NCBI GenBank assembly: GCA_009746045.1
Contig: RPFO01000448.1
Coordinates: 1,912,047-1,976,046, forward strand
Direction of reading: 5' to 3'
From: Mesostigma viride
Lineage: Eukaryota > Streptophyta > Mesostigmatophyceae > Mesostigmatales > Mesostigmataceae
DNA: 64,000 nt
This document shows, in pieces, positions 40,393 to 51,437 of this stretch. How positions within the stretch are numbered: the first letter of the stretch is position 1; every line of letters begins with the position of its first letter. The position numbers were made by a program, and so were the translations under genes. The notes beneath the pieces were generated by a model that made no database searches, had not been told where the DNA came from, and saw only the letters and a program-made list of their open reading frames with translations.

Positions 40393-41449
40393 AGAGGCGT
40401 GTGTGCGAGCCCTCGGCGCGTTTGCGAGCCTTTGGCGTGTTTGCGTTACCCTTTATGCCCTCTGCATGCAGGTGACCCCTTCCCCCGGCTTGTCAAGGGG
40501 TCGGATTCGTCGCGGGTTGTAGCCTGCTTTGAAGTGCTTTGCTTGGGAGTGCTTGTGGGGCTCAGTTTGGGTTGAGAGCTGCTGAGGCTGGGCAGCTCAG
40601 CGGCATGGATGGCTGTGCCTGCTTGGTGATACCTTGCTGAATTGCTGTTTCAGCGTGGGTGGTGTTCTGGTCGCTGCCCTTGGGTAGCGGTATGTATGCT
40701 GTGGACAGCTGAACTATGAGAACCAGTCACCAACAAGTTATGACATGGTCTCATTTGTGCTGGCGTGTGGACGACAGTAATTAAGTGAGACAAATAGTGG
40801 TAGAAAATCTGTATTTGTGTATATTTTTCAGACAACTACCCCAGTCCTTCCACGACGTTGGATCGCCATGCGTCCAGGATTAGTTGTCTCATTAGTTAAA
40901 TATTTTTGTGCAGGATAGTGTTGTGGCCGCACATGCAAAATGTGCTTTTGGTTGGAACATGAATAGACATGCTCATCGTATGAAGCACCGATCGAGGAAG
41001 ACAAAGATCGAGATGTGGAGTCAAATGACATCACCGTTTTCTCTAGCCCTGTGTATATGCTCACTGTGGATTAATTACTAGCACCAAGCTTCCAATGTGC
41101 TCATAGTAGTGCCAACGAGCAGTCGAGAAATAAATGAATTGTGTAGCTTCGGCTTCTATTTAACGACGATATCTGCGTGAGGCCATCCATCTGTAACATG
41201 GATGCAGACATTTCCAATTCGTCAGGACTTATGCAAGTCGAACGCAGACCTGCAGAGTTGCATGTGTGGTTGTACATTGATCTTAACTGCATGACAGGAC
41301 CAAAAGTTCTACATTTTAATTATTGATTATTATGATCCCTAAATGTAACTCACGTGGGGGCGGAGGACCCGCCTGTATGTGCATGCGGATCTATTGATCG
41401 AGCACGTGCATTGATCATGCATGTATGCATGATGCGACCCACATGAAGT
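40393..41449. other. Intergenic, no gene recognised
   Basis: Downstream of the DUF3598-like gene. A minus-strand segment at 40858-40888 shares ATGAGACAACTA and CCTGGACGCATGGCGATC with 24967-25000, another trace of the short dispersed motif. No coding pattern is seen. Confidence 0.5.
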
Positions 41450-42545
41450 GGCATGCATAACGAGCGTGGGCACGGCGGGGTTAGCACGGGTTACCGCCTG
41501 GCTGACCTGATTTATGCGGACGACACCAACCTCATCGCGCGCCCCGAGCACATTCAGACCTGGCTGGACTGTCTGGGCCTGGAGGCGAGGGCGGTGGGGT
41601 TGGAGATTAGTGTCAAAACTGAGGCGATGGTGATTGGGGCCTCCAGTCGCCCACCGCTGCCGCGCCTGCTCGACGGGACGGAGGTCCCGTTCCGCGACCG
41701 ATTCAAACTGTTGGGAAGCATGCTCCCTGACACCGCCGACGATGTGGACGTCCGCATTGGCCTGACCTGGGCCAGGCTTCGTTCGCTCAACACCTACTGG
41801 CGCTCCAAGGGCCTGGACGAGCACCGCAAGCGCATGCTCTTCAAGGTCCTCGTCCTCACGGTGCTCACGTATGGCGCCGAGGCGTGGACACTCATGCACG
41901 GCAACACTGGCAGCTAAGCTAGACGGCACGGTAACCAGGATGCTCCGACAGGTCCTGACTGTAGGGTTTTCTCAGCGTAGGTCATTAGAGTCTTTGTATC
42001 ACGGTATGCCTCGTATTTCGGACGAGATTAGGCAGCGTCGGATAGCATTTGTAGGACATCTTGCTCGCACCAGCCAGGTCGACACCGCCCTTGGTCTGGC
42101 CAGTCCCCAGCGGCTCGGCCAACCAGGGCGGCATATTTTGACGTGGCCTGGCCCCAAGAACATTCCTAAAAGGGTAGGGAAACATGCCATGACCTATACC
42201 CAGATCAGAATATACCCAGATGTTGCTGGCCGACCTAGTGGTCCCAGCCCAGTTTGAATACCGCATCCCCTCTCTCTCCCTTCTTTGGACTGCCATGCAG
42301 GACAAGACGCGGTGGCAGAAGATTGTCAAGGCTCACACGCCAGCCCCTGTGGGCAAGTCGCCTCCCCCCAAGAGGAGCCGTTTTGATGAGTAGCGTAGAT
42401 AGGCTTTTCTAGACTAGATAGCTTAGAGTTAGGTTGGTTCGATTACGCGGCTTCCTCCACTCCACCCATCCATCCTGGAATATGTGCTACATGATCTCCC
42501 AACGGAGGCATGTTATAATTTAATTTAATTTAATTTAATAATGCA
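41450..42545 (+). mobile_element. Non-LTR retrotransposon, 5'-truncated (family A)
   Basis: Starts inside the reverse transcriptase: GYRLADLIYADDTNLIARPE holds the catalytic YADD. It continues through the thumb to TYGAEAWTL, then after a frame change KLDGTVTRMLRQV and the well-known tail LYHGMPRISDEIRQRRIAFVGH, and after a second change ends KRSRFDE with TAG at 42391-42393. The 3' UTR ends in (AATTT)n at about 42518-42540. It lacks the endonuclease and ORF1 and has two frame breaks, so it is dead. YADD and the C-terminal motif place it among non-LTR elements; the clade is not resolved. Confidence 0.85.
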
Positions 42546-42854
42546 TGCATGCATAGTCTCATTGATGGTACATGAATTCGGTATCTAATGTCCCAACCCA
42601 GAAAGCATGGCCCGAAGGAAACACCGCAGGTTCCCAATCAGCGCGATTTCAAGCTTGGATCCCATGGGTTATGCTTACCTTGGCAGCTGCATGAATGTCA
42701 GAATTCCAATGTCCTCCCAATGGCCACGGAGGGCAAATGACCACGGCATCACCTCGCCATTATCTGCAAATACAAGCTAGGCTGGTTGTGCGATCTTCCC
42801 CTCGCCCCCCCGCCCCAAAGGGGTAAATATCCACTAGGTTGTCCCCCACACATT

Positions 42855-45590
42855 TCAGTCCTCAAAGCGCAAGCGCTGGCTCCCCTCCCACCGCCCGTTT
42901 GGCGGAATCACCACCTGGGTGCGAGCCTGGAAGCTGCGCAGCTGCAGCACCTCGGTCGGCAGCTCCTGCACATCATCATCCACATCCAGGTCAGGCAGGT
43001 CCTCGATCTGGAACGCCTCAAACTTGCTCTTCTCCAGGAAAAGGCTCCATTGGCGGCCCTGCCATGGTGACGGAAGAAGGCAGAAGAATTTCCAGTCCCA
43101 ATTGACGGGATTCGGTCAGGTGGTAGGTGGGGCCTTCGCGAGCATCGTGTGCACAGACAATCGAGGGACGCGATGGCAGGCGAGAGAATAACTAGACTAG
43201 AAAGATTATGCATCGATGATGGCGTGAGACCACACGTCCAAGGCTGGGTACCAGACAGTCCCCGACCCGGGTCCCTGCCAGGCTTTAAGAAACTTGTGAA
43301 TGCCATGGACGCTGCATCAATCAAGGAGAAGTCGAGGAATGCGCCATAGAATGCAAGCGTGACATGATCCAGCTGTGACCATAAGACGAAGCAATCATTC
43401 TGCATGACAGGGACAGGTTGTGGGGCATGCACGCCGCACCACGAGGTGGCCTGAGACACGGCAAGTGGGCAAGCATGACAACTAGGCGGCTTCATGCACG
43501 CATGACCTGCTGGGTCAGTCATCGCCACAGTAGAATGGAAGCTTTTAATTGAACCATTTGCGAGAAATGGCCTTCCCCACTTCATACTACTCGTATTATA
43601 ATATCTTGTCATACGACTCGTCATACTACTTGTATTATAATATCTTGTCATACGACTCGTCAGACTACTAGTATTATCATAAGTTACGTGTAAATTTATT
43701 GATTAATTAATTAATCTTATACTGGTATCCTGGTGACCCACATGGTTGCAGACCATTATAAATATATATTGCTGGTTGTCTCCTTGATATCTTATACTGT
43801 TATCCTTGTGACCCACCTGATTGGAGACACCTGGTCGGAGACCATCATGATAAACCCAGGTTGTGTACATCGACACCCCTGGTAAGACCACCCACCTACA
43901 CATGCACAACAACCCACCTCAGGTCGGAGAGCAGCGCAGCAAACGTACATGGACTTGACAAGCACTACTGTCCAAACCACTTCCCAAACTACGATGTTAA
44001 CATCAACTTGCCACCTGGAAAGCCACCTGGTCGGAGAGCAGCAGAGTAAAGCTAGGTTCCATACTACAACATTCATAGACACTTGATTTACTATTTGCTG
44101 CCTGCCTTGACGATCGACATCTAAAAAAAAGTAATACATACATAGACTACTATATATACAAAACGCCCCACCTGGTCGGAGAGCAGCATGGCCTGCGGCC
44201 CATTACAGTACACGCGTCGCATGCGTGGTGACGCCTTGTCCCTCCTCCTCACATTCGCGTCCACAAACCACACATCCTCCTTGTCAACCACGCCACTTCC
44301 ATCATACGACACTGCGCGTGCACCCTGCGGGGCACCCCGTGCGTTGCTCCCCCCGAAGTAGGAGTAGCCCTTAAGCCCCTGGATATAAATAGACGCGGGG
44401 TTGCTGACTGAGAGCATCGTGGCGAGCCCTGGACGCAGCGTCAGCGGCGCATCGGCGGACTTGTTCTCAGCCGTGAGCGTCGTCGTCAGCGCCACGGGGG
44501 ACAGCTCGATCGTCAGCATCAGCCGTAAGGGGCCCGTGGCCCACGCCTGGTACACCTCGGCGTATGGCTCGAGTGCCAGGGTCACCTGAGGTCGATGGCG
44601 AATTGGCAATGGTAGGGTGGGAGCAGCGCAATAGGAAGCACGTCTGGGACGTATCAGTCAATGGGCAATTACCGTGGTAGGTAATTGATTGCATTTGGTA
44701 AGTCACTGCAAAGTAGCCATGAGTACCCCCGGTTGAGGCAGGAGGACTATGCAGGTGCGTGCAAAGTCGCAATGCAGGTAGCCAGGTACCGCTGACAAAA
44801 GTGAAGTGACAAGTAAGCCAATATGCCAGATTCCGAAGAAAGCCACGGAGAGGAAACCCACACATCCCAAGTGGGGCATGGGAGTCAGCTTACACAGCCT
44901 AGAATGAATAGGAGCTTTCACAGTCTAGAAGGGCATTGATAAGCACGCATGGAAGGTGGGGGGGGACCCGTACTCCCTTGACATTCCAACTTTCTAATTG
45001 CTGGGCAAAGCAAATCAGCGCGTGCCATGGCTTACCCTGGAGTACCTCTTGACATCCGATGCCGAGTCCACCAACTCCCATGCCAGCTGGTTAGCCCGCC
45101 ACCCTGGTGGAGTCTTGGATGACACCGGGAGCTCGACCATGAGCCCACCCTCCACTTCCAGCCCGCCAGATGACGCGCTCTTGTTCTTTTCCGCGCTCGA
45201 CTGCTGGCGCACACGCACATGCAGCATTTGCTCCTGGCCGCCATGCCACATGACTCTGTTCCACGACGTGACCTGGGCCCCTGTCAACGAGATCCGGGCT
45301 TCGTTACCGTCGGCGAGCAGCAGACGGACCAGCCGCATGCCTGAGGTCAGCTCCCTCACCTGCACGCCCTCCGAGCCGAACCTTTTTTGGAGCGTTTCCA
45401 ACGAGGGTGGTTGGCTCTGTGGGGCAGGTGATGCGCTCGCTGAGACGGGGCTGGCAACACGACGGCGCCTATTTCGGTTAAAGGATGACAATGTGTGGAA
45501 CTGGCTTCTATCTTTTAAAGGCGCGAGCGGAACTGCCAGGCTACACGCACGGAAGCTCGTGGACATCTTGCATGGCGTGCAGGCTGCCAT
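42855..45590 (-). CDS. PnsB2/NDF2-like galactose-mutarotase-fold protein (3 exons)
   Basis: Exons in transcript order 45036-45590, 44172-44585 and 42855-43058: 390 codons plus TGA, phase 0 introns. The start MAACTPCKMSTSFRA opens a Ser/Arg-rich plastid transit-like peptide; an in-frame ATG lies 37 codons upstream. The mature protein matches the pattern of the plastid NDH subunit PnsB2 and aldose epimerase-like relatives: LQKRFGSEGVQV, then IYIQGLKGYSYFGG, GSGVVDKEDVWFVD, MLLSDQGRQW across the exon 2-3 junction, and the ending VIPPNGRWEGSQRLRFED. In land plants PnsB2 belongs to subcomplex B of the thylakoid NDH complex and is not expected to catalyse epimerisation. Membership is inferred from remembered motifs; a hexose-6-phosphate epimerase-like homologue is the alternative. 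Confidence 0.75.
43587..43680 (+). repeat. 47-bp direct repeat pair
   Basis: TACTACTCGTATTATAATAT and the following TCTTGTCATACGACTCGTCA occur twice in tandem, with a partial third copy, in the last intron of the PnsB2-like gene. Confidence 0.75.
43714..44050 (-). repeat. Degenerate copies of the exon 2 end and splice donor
   Basis: On the minus strand exon 2 of the PnsB2-like gene ends CTGCTCTCCGACCAG and the intron begins GTGG. Related copies recur in the intron at 44023-44044 (best), 43913-43939, 43827-43854 and 43737-43762. The two leftmost also share a 28-bp repeat (43714-43741 and 43789-43816, two mismatches), separated by a stretch ending GCTGGTTGTCTCCTTGAT. Confidence 0.7.
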
Positions 45591-46404
45591 TGAAACGTAA
45601 GGCACTGCCGCACAATGTTTCTGGATAAAGGCGGGGATATTGTTTAAATGATCGAGTAACCTCCCATTTTCACACAGGCTTCGGGTAGAGATTTGGTACA
45701 TTTGCAGTACAGATAAACGGTCTTATTACAGGACGGGTGACAGGCGTGCAAGCGGCATGAAGTATTTAGCTCAGCGAGAAGTGGTACATTGACAAGGCAG
45801 CCTTTCCATGTCGCCGTTACGACGCGAAAACAGCTGTTGCACTAGACTCATATTTTAGCTGAGAAATGTCTTATTCTGTAAAGATGAACCGACGGAGTGT
45901 GTTACGCGGTGGGGGAGTCTAGAGTAAAGAAAACACCAAAAGGCGATAACGTATCATCATCGAATAATGCTCACGCAGTGTGCGTCCCAGCGTAACGGGT
46001 ACTATGATAAGTGTGCAAGGGTTTAGATATGAGAAACGTGAGACGTCACCTGAATGTGTTAATGTATGCATTAATGTTATGAATGTACACCATGGCTCTG
46101 TTGCTGGTCTGTACTGCATCGGGGAGACATTTTCAATTATTGCCCGCTCAAGCTTGCCGCCATCTGCACAGTTTCTTTGTTGTTGTGTCCCACGCCGTTG
46201 TTGTTGTGTCCCGTCTGCACAGTAAGCTTACCGTATCTCGTTCTGAGCAAAAGTTGGTATGGCCACATACAATCCTCTTTTAAAAGAGGAATAGCCCCTT
46301 TCAGGGACCCTGGTTTTGCAAAATGGGACACAACGACAAAAGCGATAAATGAAAAAACAGGCTGTGTGACCAGCTACTTTGCACTACGGTATCTTGCCGG
46401 TGTG
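45591..46404. other. Intergenic, nothing recognised
   Basis: Between the PnsB2-like gene start and the tRNA. A T6 run on the minus strand (46352-46357) about 48 bp past the tRNA could terminate pol III. Nothing else is visible. Confidence 0.4.
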
Positions 46405-46509
46405 CACCTCCTGCGGGGCTCGAACCCGCGGCCACCAGGTAGCATCCTCGATCCTCGTCATCGAGCTGGTGGTAAAAGCCTGGCGCTCTACCAACTGAGC
46501 TAAGGAGGC
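46405..46509 (-). tRNA. tRNA-Lys (UUU) with 32-nt intron
   Basis: Cloverleaf reads GCCTCCT acceptor, GCTC/GAGC D stem with AGTTGGTA loop, anticodon stem CCAGG/CCTGG with loop CTTTTAA (anticodon TTT), variable TGGCC, T arm GCGGG-TTCGAAC-CCCGC, AGGAGGT acceptor and discriminator G. A 32-nt intron (46441-46472) interrupts after position 37, the canonical nuclear site. Mature length without CCA is 73 nt. The G1-U72 pair is a wobble. Internal A box (TAGCTCAGTTGG) and B box (GGTTCGAAC) are intact. Confidence 0.95.
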
Positions 46510-47091
46510 AAGGGATCGTCAATTCGGCGGAAATTGTTATATATATACTTAAAAAAAACTTAATAAATAATTCTGCCAGCTGGCACGCATTTTTCTGGCC
46601 ACGTCATGCGACGCGGCGCGACTTCGCCAAAGGTTCTTGCTGCTTCCTGTCGCGGGTCGCCTGGCGAAGACGTGGTTGACAATTCATGTGCATAGCTCGA
46701 GACTTGTGGCATGTGACTCGAACAAAATAATGGAGGTCTTGATGACCTCAATTTGGGACTTGGGGCAACGAGACGAGCGGGGCTTGGTGGCGACTACAAA
46801 CCAAGTGTGAAGCAATTTGAGCACCAGCTATCTAAGTGTTTGAAGTCTCAATGCCGGGGTGATTGTGTCGTCAACAGAGCAGAAGAGCAGCCCAATCTGT
46901 TCCCATGAAAATCGTTGCTCACTTGCGTTGTAAGTCCATGTAGACCCCAGATTAGTAAATCATATTTGGCTCGAAAAACTGGAATCCGGATATTTAATAT
47001 CCGGAAACACATATGAGAAAGCTGCATCGGTGAAATTCCTGTTAGTGGCGTCCGATGATGACCTGACATGAGCCAGTCTGTAACCCCGGTC
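46510..47091. other. Intergenic, nothing recognised
   Basis: No frame with codon-like content and no notable repeat in the space between the tRNA and the small two-exon gene. Confidence 0.4.
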
Positions 47092-47659
47092 ATGGGCGAT
47101 TCCATGCCATCTGAAGAAGAAATGAAGGTTATCTTGTACGAGCTGCGAGCTATTGCACATTCAGTACAGCGAACGTAAGTCCTCTCCGTGTACCCATGGT
47201 ATGAGCTCTGATGTCGCACTCTCCCGACCTACGGTTTATTCTGTAATGTCCATTTCTGAGTTGTTGGGGACAAATAGGGCAATAGCTGATTGTGAGCTAC
47301 GTGCAACGAAAAGCTGGGAGGTTCCGTGTTGTGAAGCGAGCCCCGTGATCTCCCATTGAAGTCACGTAATTTAGCTGAGTTGCTCAAGCGAGTCGCAAAT
47401 TCGGCACCCAATATCACCACGCATCCCGACTGTTGCTGGCATAGACGTTCCTTTCTATCCGTATGCGGGCCCGTTCTAATAATGCATGTTACTTGTTTTG
47501 TATCCTGCTATCAATTATTCGCTGTCCTCCAGGCAAGCATGCATGGACCGCATCAACGCAATGATGTCTCCAGGGGGGCGCCTGAACGAAAGCCAGAGGG
47601 CAGCCGTTCAGTCCCTGGATGTGTGGAAGCAACTCTTCGCTGCCGCAGGTCCTCGGTAG
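47092..47659 (+). CDS. Small two-exon gene, unknown 69-aa protein
   Basis: Exon 1 47092-47174 runs from ATG to a strong donor GTAAGT; exon 2 47533-47659 follows a CTCCAG acceptor and ends in TAG, with the frame kept (a split ACG codon). The protein starts MGDSMPSEEEMKVILYELRA and continues with RLNESQRAAVQSLDVWKQLF. It looks like two or three amphipathic helices with no signal peptide, membrane segment or catalytic motif. I do not recognise a family. The near-consensus splice signals, natural helical composition and in-frame junction argue for a real gene; chance is possible at this size. Confidence 0.45.
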
Positions 47660-48003
47660 CAAACAAGTCCACTTTTACAGCCTAGAAAAGCGGAATCCAG
47701 CCCCCCTTTTTTAAGGATCGCCTCTGACATTTTGGGGGGTTGCGAAATGCGAAAAGATAAAATACAATTGAGTGGTAGGCTTTTTCTTCTACCAGTATGT
47801 CACTGGCTGGACTAGCAACCGTGGGCACATGTTCTTTACCTGCAAGGGCAGCCCGCATCTACATCTGCAAACTGAGTTCAACGCATTGCGTTGTCAAAGC
47901 CATGCCAAGCGCCCAATGCTTGCGAAAGGCTGGGGCATGCACGCCGCACGCGACATCTGCTCTCGTTTTCTTGTAGGCAATATGCACACTTGCGGTGGAC
48001 CTG
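47660..48003. other. Intergenic, nothing recognised
   Basis: No gene, RNA or repeat seen between the small gene and the family B repeat copy. Confidence 0.4.
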
Positions 48004-48317
48004 TGCATCCATACAATTAATTAATTAAATAATTAATTAATTAATAACGCAACTCCGCTGGGAGCTTATGTAACACATAGCCCTGAGAGGGGGCATATGG
48101 TTTGTAATACATTCTGAGCTACAACCTGCAGGTGGGGGGATGTAAACCGCCACCTACTCTGGGTGCACAAGGTGCACCTGCACCTGTGCACCACCGTGAT
48201 GTATCATACCTAAAAGGCCTGGCATGGGGTCAGAAGATTATTATGGCTAGGCAATGGCTAGGGCATGGCATCTTAGCAGAGAGCAACTCTCTGCATGGGA
48301 AAAGTATGACTAAATAA
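48004..48317 (-). repeat. Dispersed retroelement 3' fragment (family B), copy 4
   Basis: Longest-tailed copy: ATTAATTAATTAAATAATTAATT at its plus-strand left edge, then the shared family sequence (CTCCGCTGGGAGC, CTGAGAGGGGGCATATGG, GGCAATGGCTAGGGCATG, TCTCTGCATGGG). The reading frame of copies 2 and 3 is more decayed here. Confidence 0.65.
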
Positions 48318-48668
48318 TAGTGCTACGCATAATCTGGGGTGGGGCCCATCATAGGCAGACATGTACATGGCTAATAATGCAAAATTCATCATCTGCTGTG
48401 GGGCCCATCATAGGCATACATGTACAAGGCTAGCTGTGTTGGCTAAGCGTTACTATTCTACACTGCTACTGCTATAGTCCCCTGGGCTGGCCGGGTTTGC
48501 TGAGGGTGCTCGGGCAGCGAGGGGGGTCGCTTGCATGACAGGGCTTGTGGCCGATATAGATGGCCGCCCCCGTTCCAGTAACTCCAACTTCCCTGCCGCT
48601 GTGTGCCGGATCGAGCTGGAGGTAGGTCGGCCATAGCTCCCGTCGCCGTTGTTGCTGCGCCATGCAGG
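48318..48668. other. Flank of the LTR element, with a short duplication
   Basis: Contains two copies, about 38 bp each, of GGGGCCCATCATAGGCA plus GACATGTACA (about 48343-48381 and 48401-48438). Otherwise nothing recognised before the LTR. Confidence 0.5.
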
Positions 48669-49251
48669 TGTTACGTCCCGGCCCTTTTGGTCGGACGTAA
48701 CAATGGAATAAATTACTAAGGCCTTGTGGCCGTTGTACTAAGTTTTATGGACATTGACTATTGTGTGAATTGGACTAGTTATTTTGGTCCTAGGTTGCCC
48801 TTTTAGGGGCCGGTGCGGTGGCGCCGCGCCAGTTCTGAGTCTATCCGTAGTACTAGGCGTGGATCCTGTAGTTGAGGGTCGATGTCGGCCCGGATCCTAC
48901 GTGGAATGATTGGCTTGGATTGGTCCAGGGAAATTGGCGTGTATCTGCGCCGCAATCAACCTAGCTTAAATTGGTCCGAGGACGAGAGTCTCGTCCTCTT
49001 GGTTTGATGAATGATAAGTGCGAATACGCCTACACATTGAGCCCGGGGCAATTATCCATTTGTACTTGGTGTTGCTAGCCATTATAAGTGTGTACTAATT
49101 AGCTTGGCATCAAGCCGTGATGCCAGATATCTCACGACTCACGTCGTGAAGCGCAACCTACTTTAGGCTACCTTGAATTATTCCTAATTCCGGCAAGAAG
49201 GGTCTTTCGCTACGTAGCTCAGGCTAGGTGTGTCTGGGCTGGGACGTAACA
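48669..49251 (+). repeat. 5' LTR
   Basis: 583 bp beginning TGTTACGTCCC and ending GGGACGTAACA, an 11-bp inverted terminus with the TG...CA rule. An internal GTCGGACGTAACA at about 48690-48702 repeats the end motif. A TATAAGTG at about 49083 could be the TATA element. The boundary rests on the inverted ends only, since the partner LTR is not in view. Confidence 0.8.
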
Positions 49252-49252
49252 C

Positions 49253-49265
49253 TGGTTATCGGAGG
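49253..49265 (+). promoter_or_regulatory. Candidate primer-binding site
   Basis: TGGTTATCGGAGG starts 2 nt after the LTR. TGG matches tRNA CCA, and the rest resembles the initiator-Met site TGGTATCAGAG with one inserted T and one change. Another tRNA primer cannot be excluded. Confidence 0.5.
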
Positions 49266-49360
49266 AAATGTGCTGGAAAGGTTAGCTAACTCTCGCGGAG
49301 AGGGTTAGTGAGCCAATTAGGATACCAAGGCTGAGTTTGACGTAGGTAGAGGTTCCGGAA

Positions 49361-49565
49361 TTCAACGACTGCTGACTGGTCGGCGGCCAGCCCGTAAAGG
49401 GATTCAACGACGACCTAGCCAGCAAGCGGCCAGTCTGGGATACTCGGCGGGGCTAGCAATAGTCCTGTGGTGAGGTGCTGTAAACGATAGCGTTCAGCTC
49501 TCCTGCTTTCAACGACACCTAGTGGCGGCCAGGGCTTGCCTTCAACGACACCGGGTGGCGGCCAG
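49361..49565 (+). repeat. Four leader repeats TTCAACGAC...GCGGCCAG
   Basis: Units 49361-49390, 49403-49433, 49508-49532 and 49541-49565 each start TTCAACGAC and end GCGGCCAG with 8-14 variable bases between. They sit in the untranslated leader, where retroelements keep packaging or dimerisation signals. Confidence 0.8.
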
Positions 49566-49993
49566 CTCAGGAGGATTTAACGTCATCGATTATGGTGCGT
49601 CCCCTAGATAGGATCCTTTCTTTGCAAGCGATGCCTGTGGAAGGCTAGCTGGCGTGCTCGCTTCCTCTCCGGGTTCGCACGCGTAGGGGTTCTCGTTATA
49701 CGTTGTGCCTCTATAGGGTGTGAATGTCGTTGGTTCGAATGGAAGTTGCGGACGACGACCATTCGTTGTTTTACATGTTGTGGGGGTGAATACCGTCTGG
49801 CTGTTGCCGACTGTGTTGACGGTGTTTACCTCCGTGTAATCGTTGTATAGCCCCTTTGCCGCGGAAGGCTGGGGGCGTGTGCTGTGCTACACTCCGTGCT
49901 CTCTCCTCGTTTGTTTAAGGTCACTGCATTAGAGGTAGCCTGGGTTTCCCCTTTCTCTCCTGCTTGCAAGCCGCTGCCAGACTATGATGTAAC

Positions 49994-50332
49994 ATGCCCC
50001 GACGTAAAATAAACAAGGGTGGACAGTCTGGATTTCCTTACTATGCAGTAGCTCACGACGGGGATAAGGGTAGACCTGCTATATTCTACAGCTGGAAGAC
50101 TTGTGAGGAACACATTAAAGATAAGATATTGTCCCAAGGCTCTAGTGCTAAGTGGAAAGGGTTTGATAACATTACAGATGCAGATAGGTTTGTTAGGGAA
50201 CACATGCCATTGCCTGAGGGGATGCACATCACACGTGAATGCTCCAAGCCACCCACGCTCAGCAGTCAGGGGGAGGGGACAGCAGTTACAGTTACCTTCT
50301 CTCAGCTGACCATTGGCCCTAGCAAACAGTAG
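49994..50332 (+). CDS. RNase H1 hybrid-binding-domain-like ORF in LTR element
   Basis: ATG 49994 to TAG 50332, 112 codons. Residues 14-70 read YYAVAHDGDKGRPAIFYSWK then CEEHIKDK and KWKGFDNITDADRFVREH. This is the pattern of the RNA:DNA hybrid-binding domain found at the N-terminus of RNase H1 and in caulimovirus viroplasmin-type proteins (Y-A-V-x-x-G, a short I-Y-x-x-W-x-x-C turn, then F-x-x-x-x-D-A). It is a separate ORF upstream of gag in the same retrotransposon and has no RNase H catalytic domain of its own. Likely role, inferred: binding hybrids during reverse transcription. The start is the first ATG after the leader. Confidence 0.75.
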   Translation: MPRRKINKGGQSGFPYYAVAHDGDKGRPAIFYSWKTCEEHIKDKILSQGSSAKWKGFDNITDADRFVREHMPLPEGMHITRECSKPPTLSSQGEGTAVTVTFSQLTIGPSKQ

Positions 50333-50459
50333 AGGATACTATTACTAGGTAGTAATACTAGGTTCTATATCTATAGATCCATAGCACGTGGTTGCTCTTT
50401 CTCTCTCTCTTCTTCCTGGGGAGGTGATGCCTGCTGTGTAAGGTACCGGTACGAGCACC

Positions 50460-50782
50460 ATGCCAACACGGTACCAAACAAGGAACGCCAGAGAGACAGA
50501 AGACGAGCTTAGGGAGAGAGATTCAGATAATAGAGAGATAGAACCGGTAGACAACCACGAGCACGGTACAGAAGAGCTAGAGGTACCACCGCAAGTCCAA
50601 GTAGAGACAGGTACAGGTGAGGTCATGGAGAGACCTGTGGAAGGCTCCCTACGATCCAGATCTAGTTCCCCAGCGGATGGGGACAATCTACTAGACGCCT
50701 TGACAAGGCAGGAAGAGGACAGAAGTGACCAAGAGATACTCCAGGGGGGCTCGCAGCAGCAGCAACAGCAGCAGCAACAACG

Positions 50783-50821
<39 letters not shown>

Positions 50822-51437
50822 GCAACGACCGCAGCAGCAGCAGCAGCAGCAACGACAGCAGCAGCAGCAGCAGCAACCACAGCAGCAGCAGCAGCAACAA
50901 CGGCAACCCCGGTTACAGCAACAACAACTCCAGACGAGACCACAATGGCCACCATCGGATCCTGAGCAGCAGGGGGACGAGCATGAAGATACCCTGCACT
51001 ACCGCCATCAGCAGCCAGCCACCGGGCGGCCAACGCATCCTTGGGCAGGTCGGGGGCGGCCCCAGGGACCTCCACCGGGCCCCACACACCGGGGCAGACG
51101 CAGAGTGTCCTTCGGCAGTACGTCCCTGTTACCCACGGCGCTCTGGTATTCGGATGAGGAAGGGGAGATCCCAGGGGCAGATGGCGAGTTCGATGACCTG
51201 GAAGGGACTAACGAGGCAGACGAGGGAACTGGCACGCAGGGCCCGCCCGTTGGTACTCATAGACCACGGACCAGCCCAGGGGAGACCAGGAGCAGTGTCA
51301 CCACCGAGACGAGGAGACTCATACGCCAGTCCAGCGCCCGGCACCTCAACCGCAGCGCCCACGGGTGCTTGACCAAAGCGCGGTCCCTCGCCTGCGCCTG
51401 CTGGCAACCTCAGCTTCAGCAGGGTGGCCTTGGATGA
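50460..51437 (+). CDS. Gag N-terminal ORF with polyQ tract
   Basis: ATG 50460 begins MPTRYQTRNARETEDELRER, an acidic, low-complexity N-terminus, followed by about 60 residues dominated by Gln (CAG/CAA repeat, about 50755-50920), a Pro/Gly/Arg-rich linker and an acidic patch GEIPGADGEFDDLEGTNEAD. The true product probably leaves this frame near 51300-51370, because the last 30 codons lose the composition of the rest. The capsid core is in the next frame (+1). The polyQ part also reads as poly-Ser or poly-Ala in other frames; those are shadows. Confidence 0.7.

Noticed and set aside
50691-51087. Poly-Leu and poly-Ala frames opposite gag
   Set aside because: Antisense and shifted readings of the gag polyQ CAG/CAA repeat.
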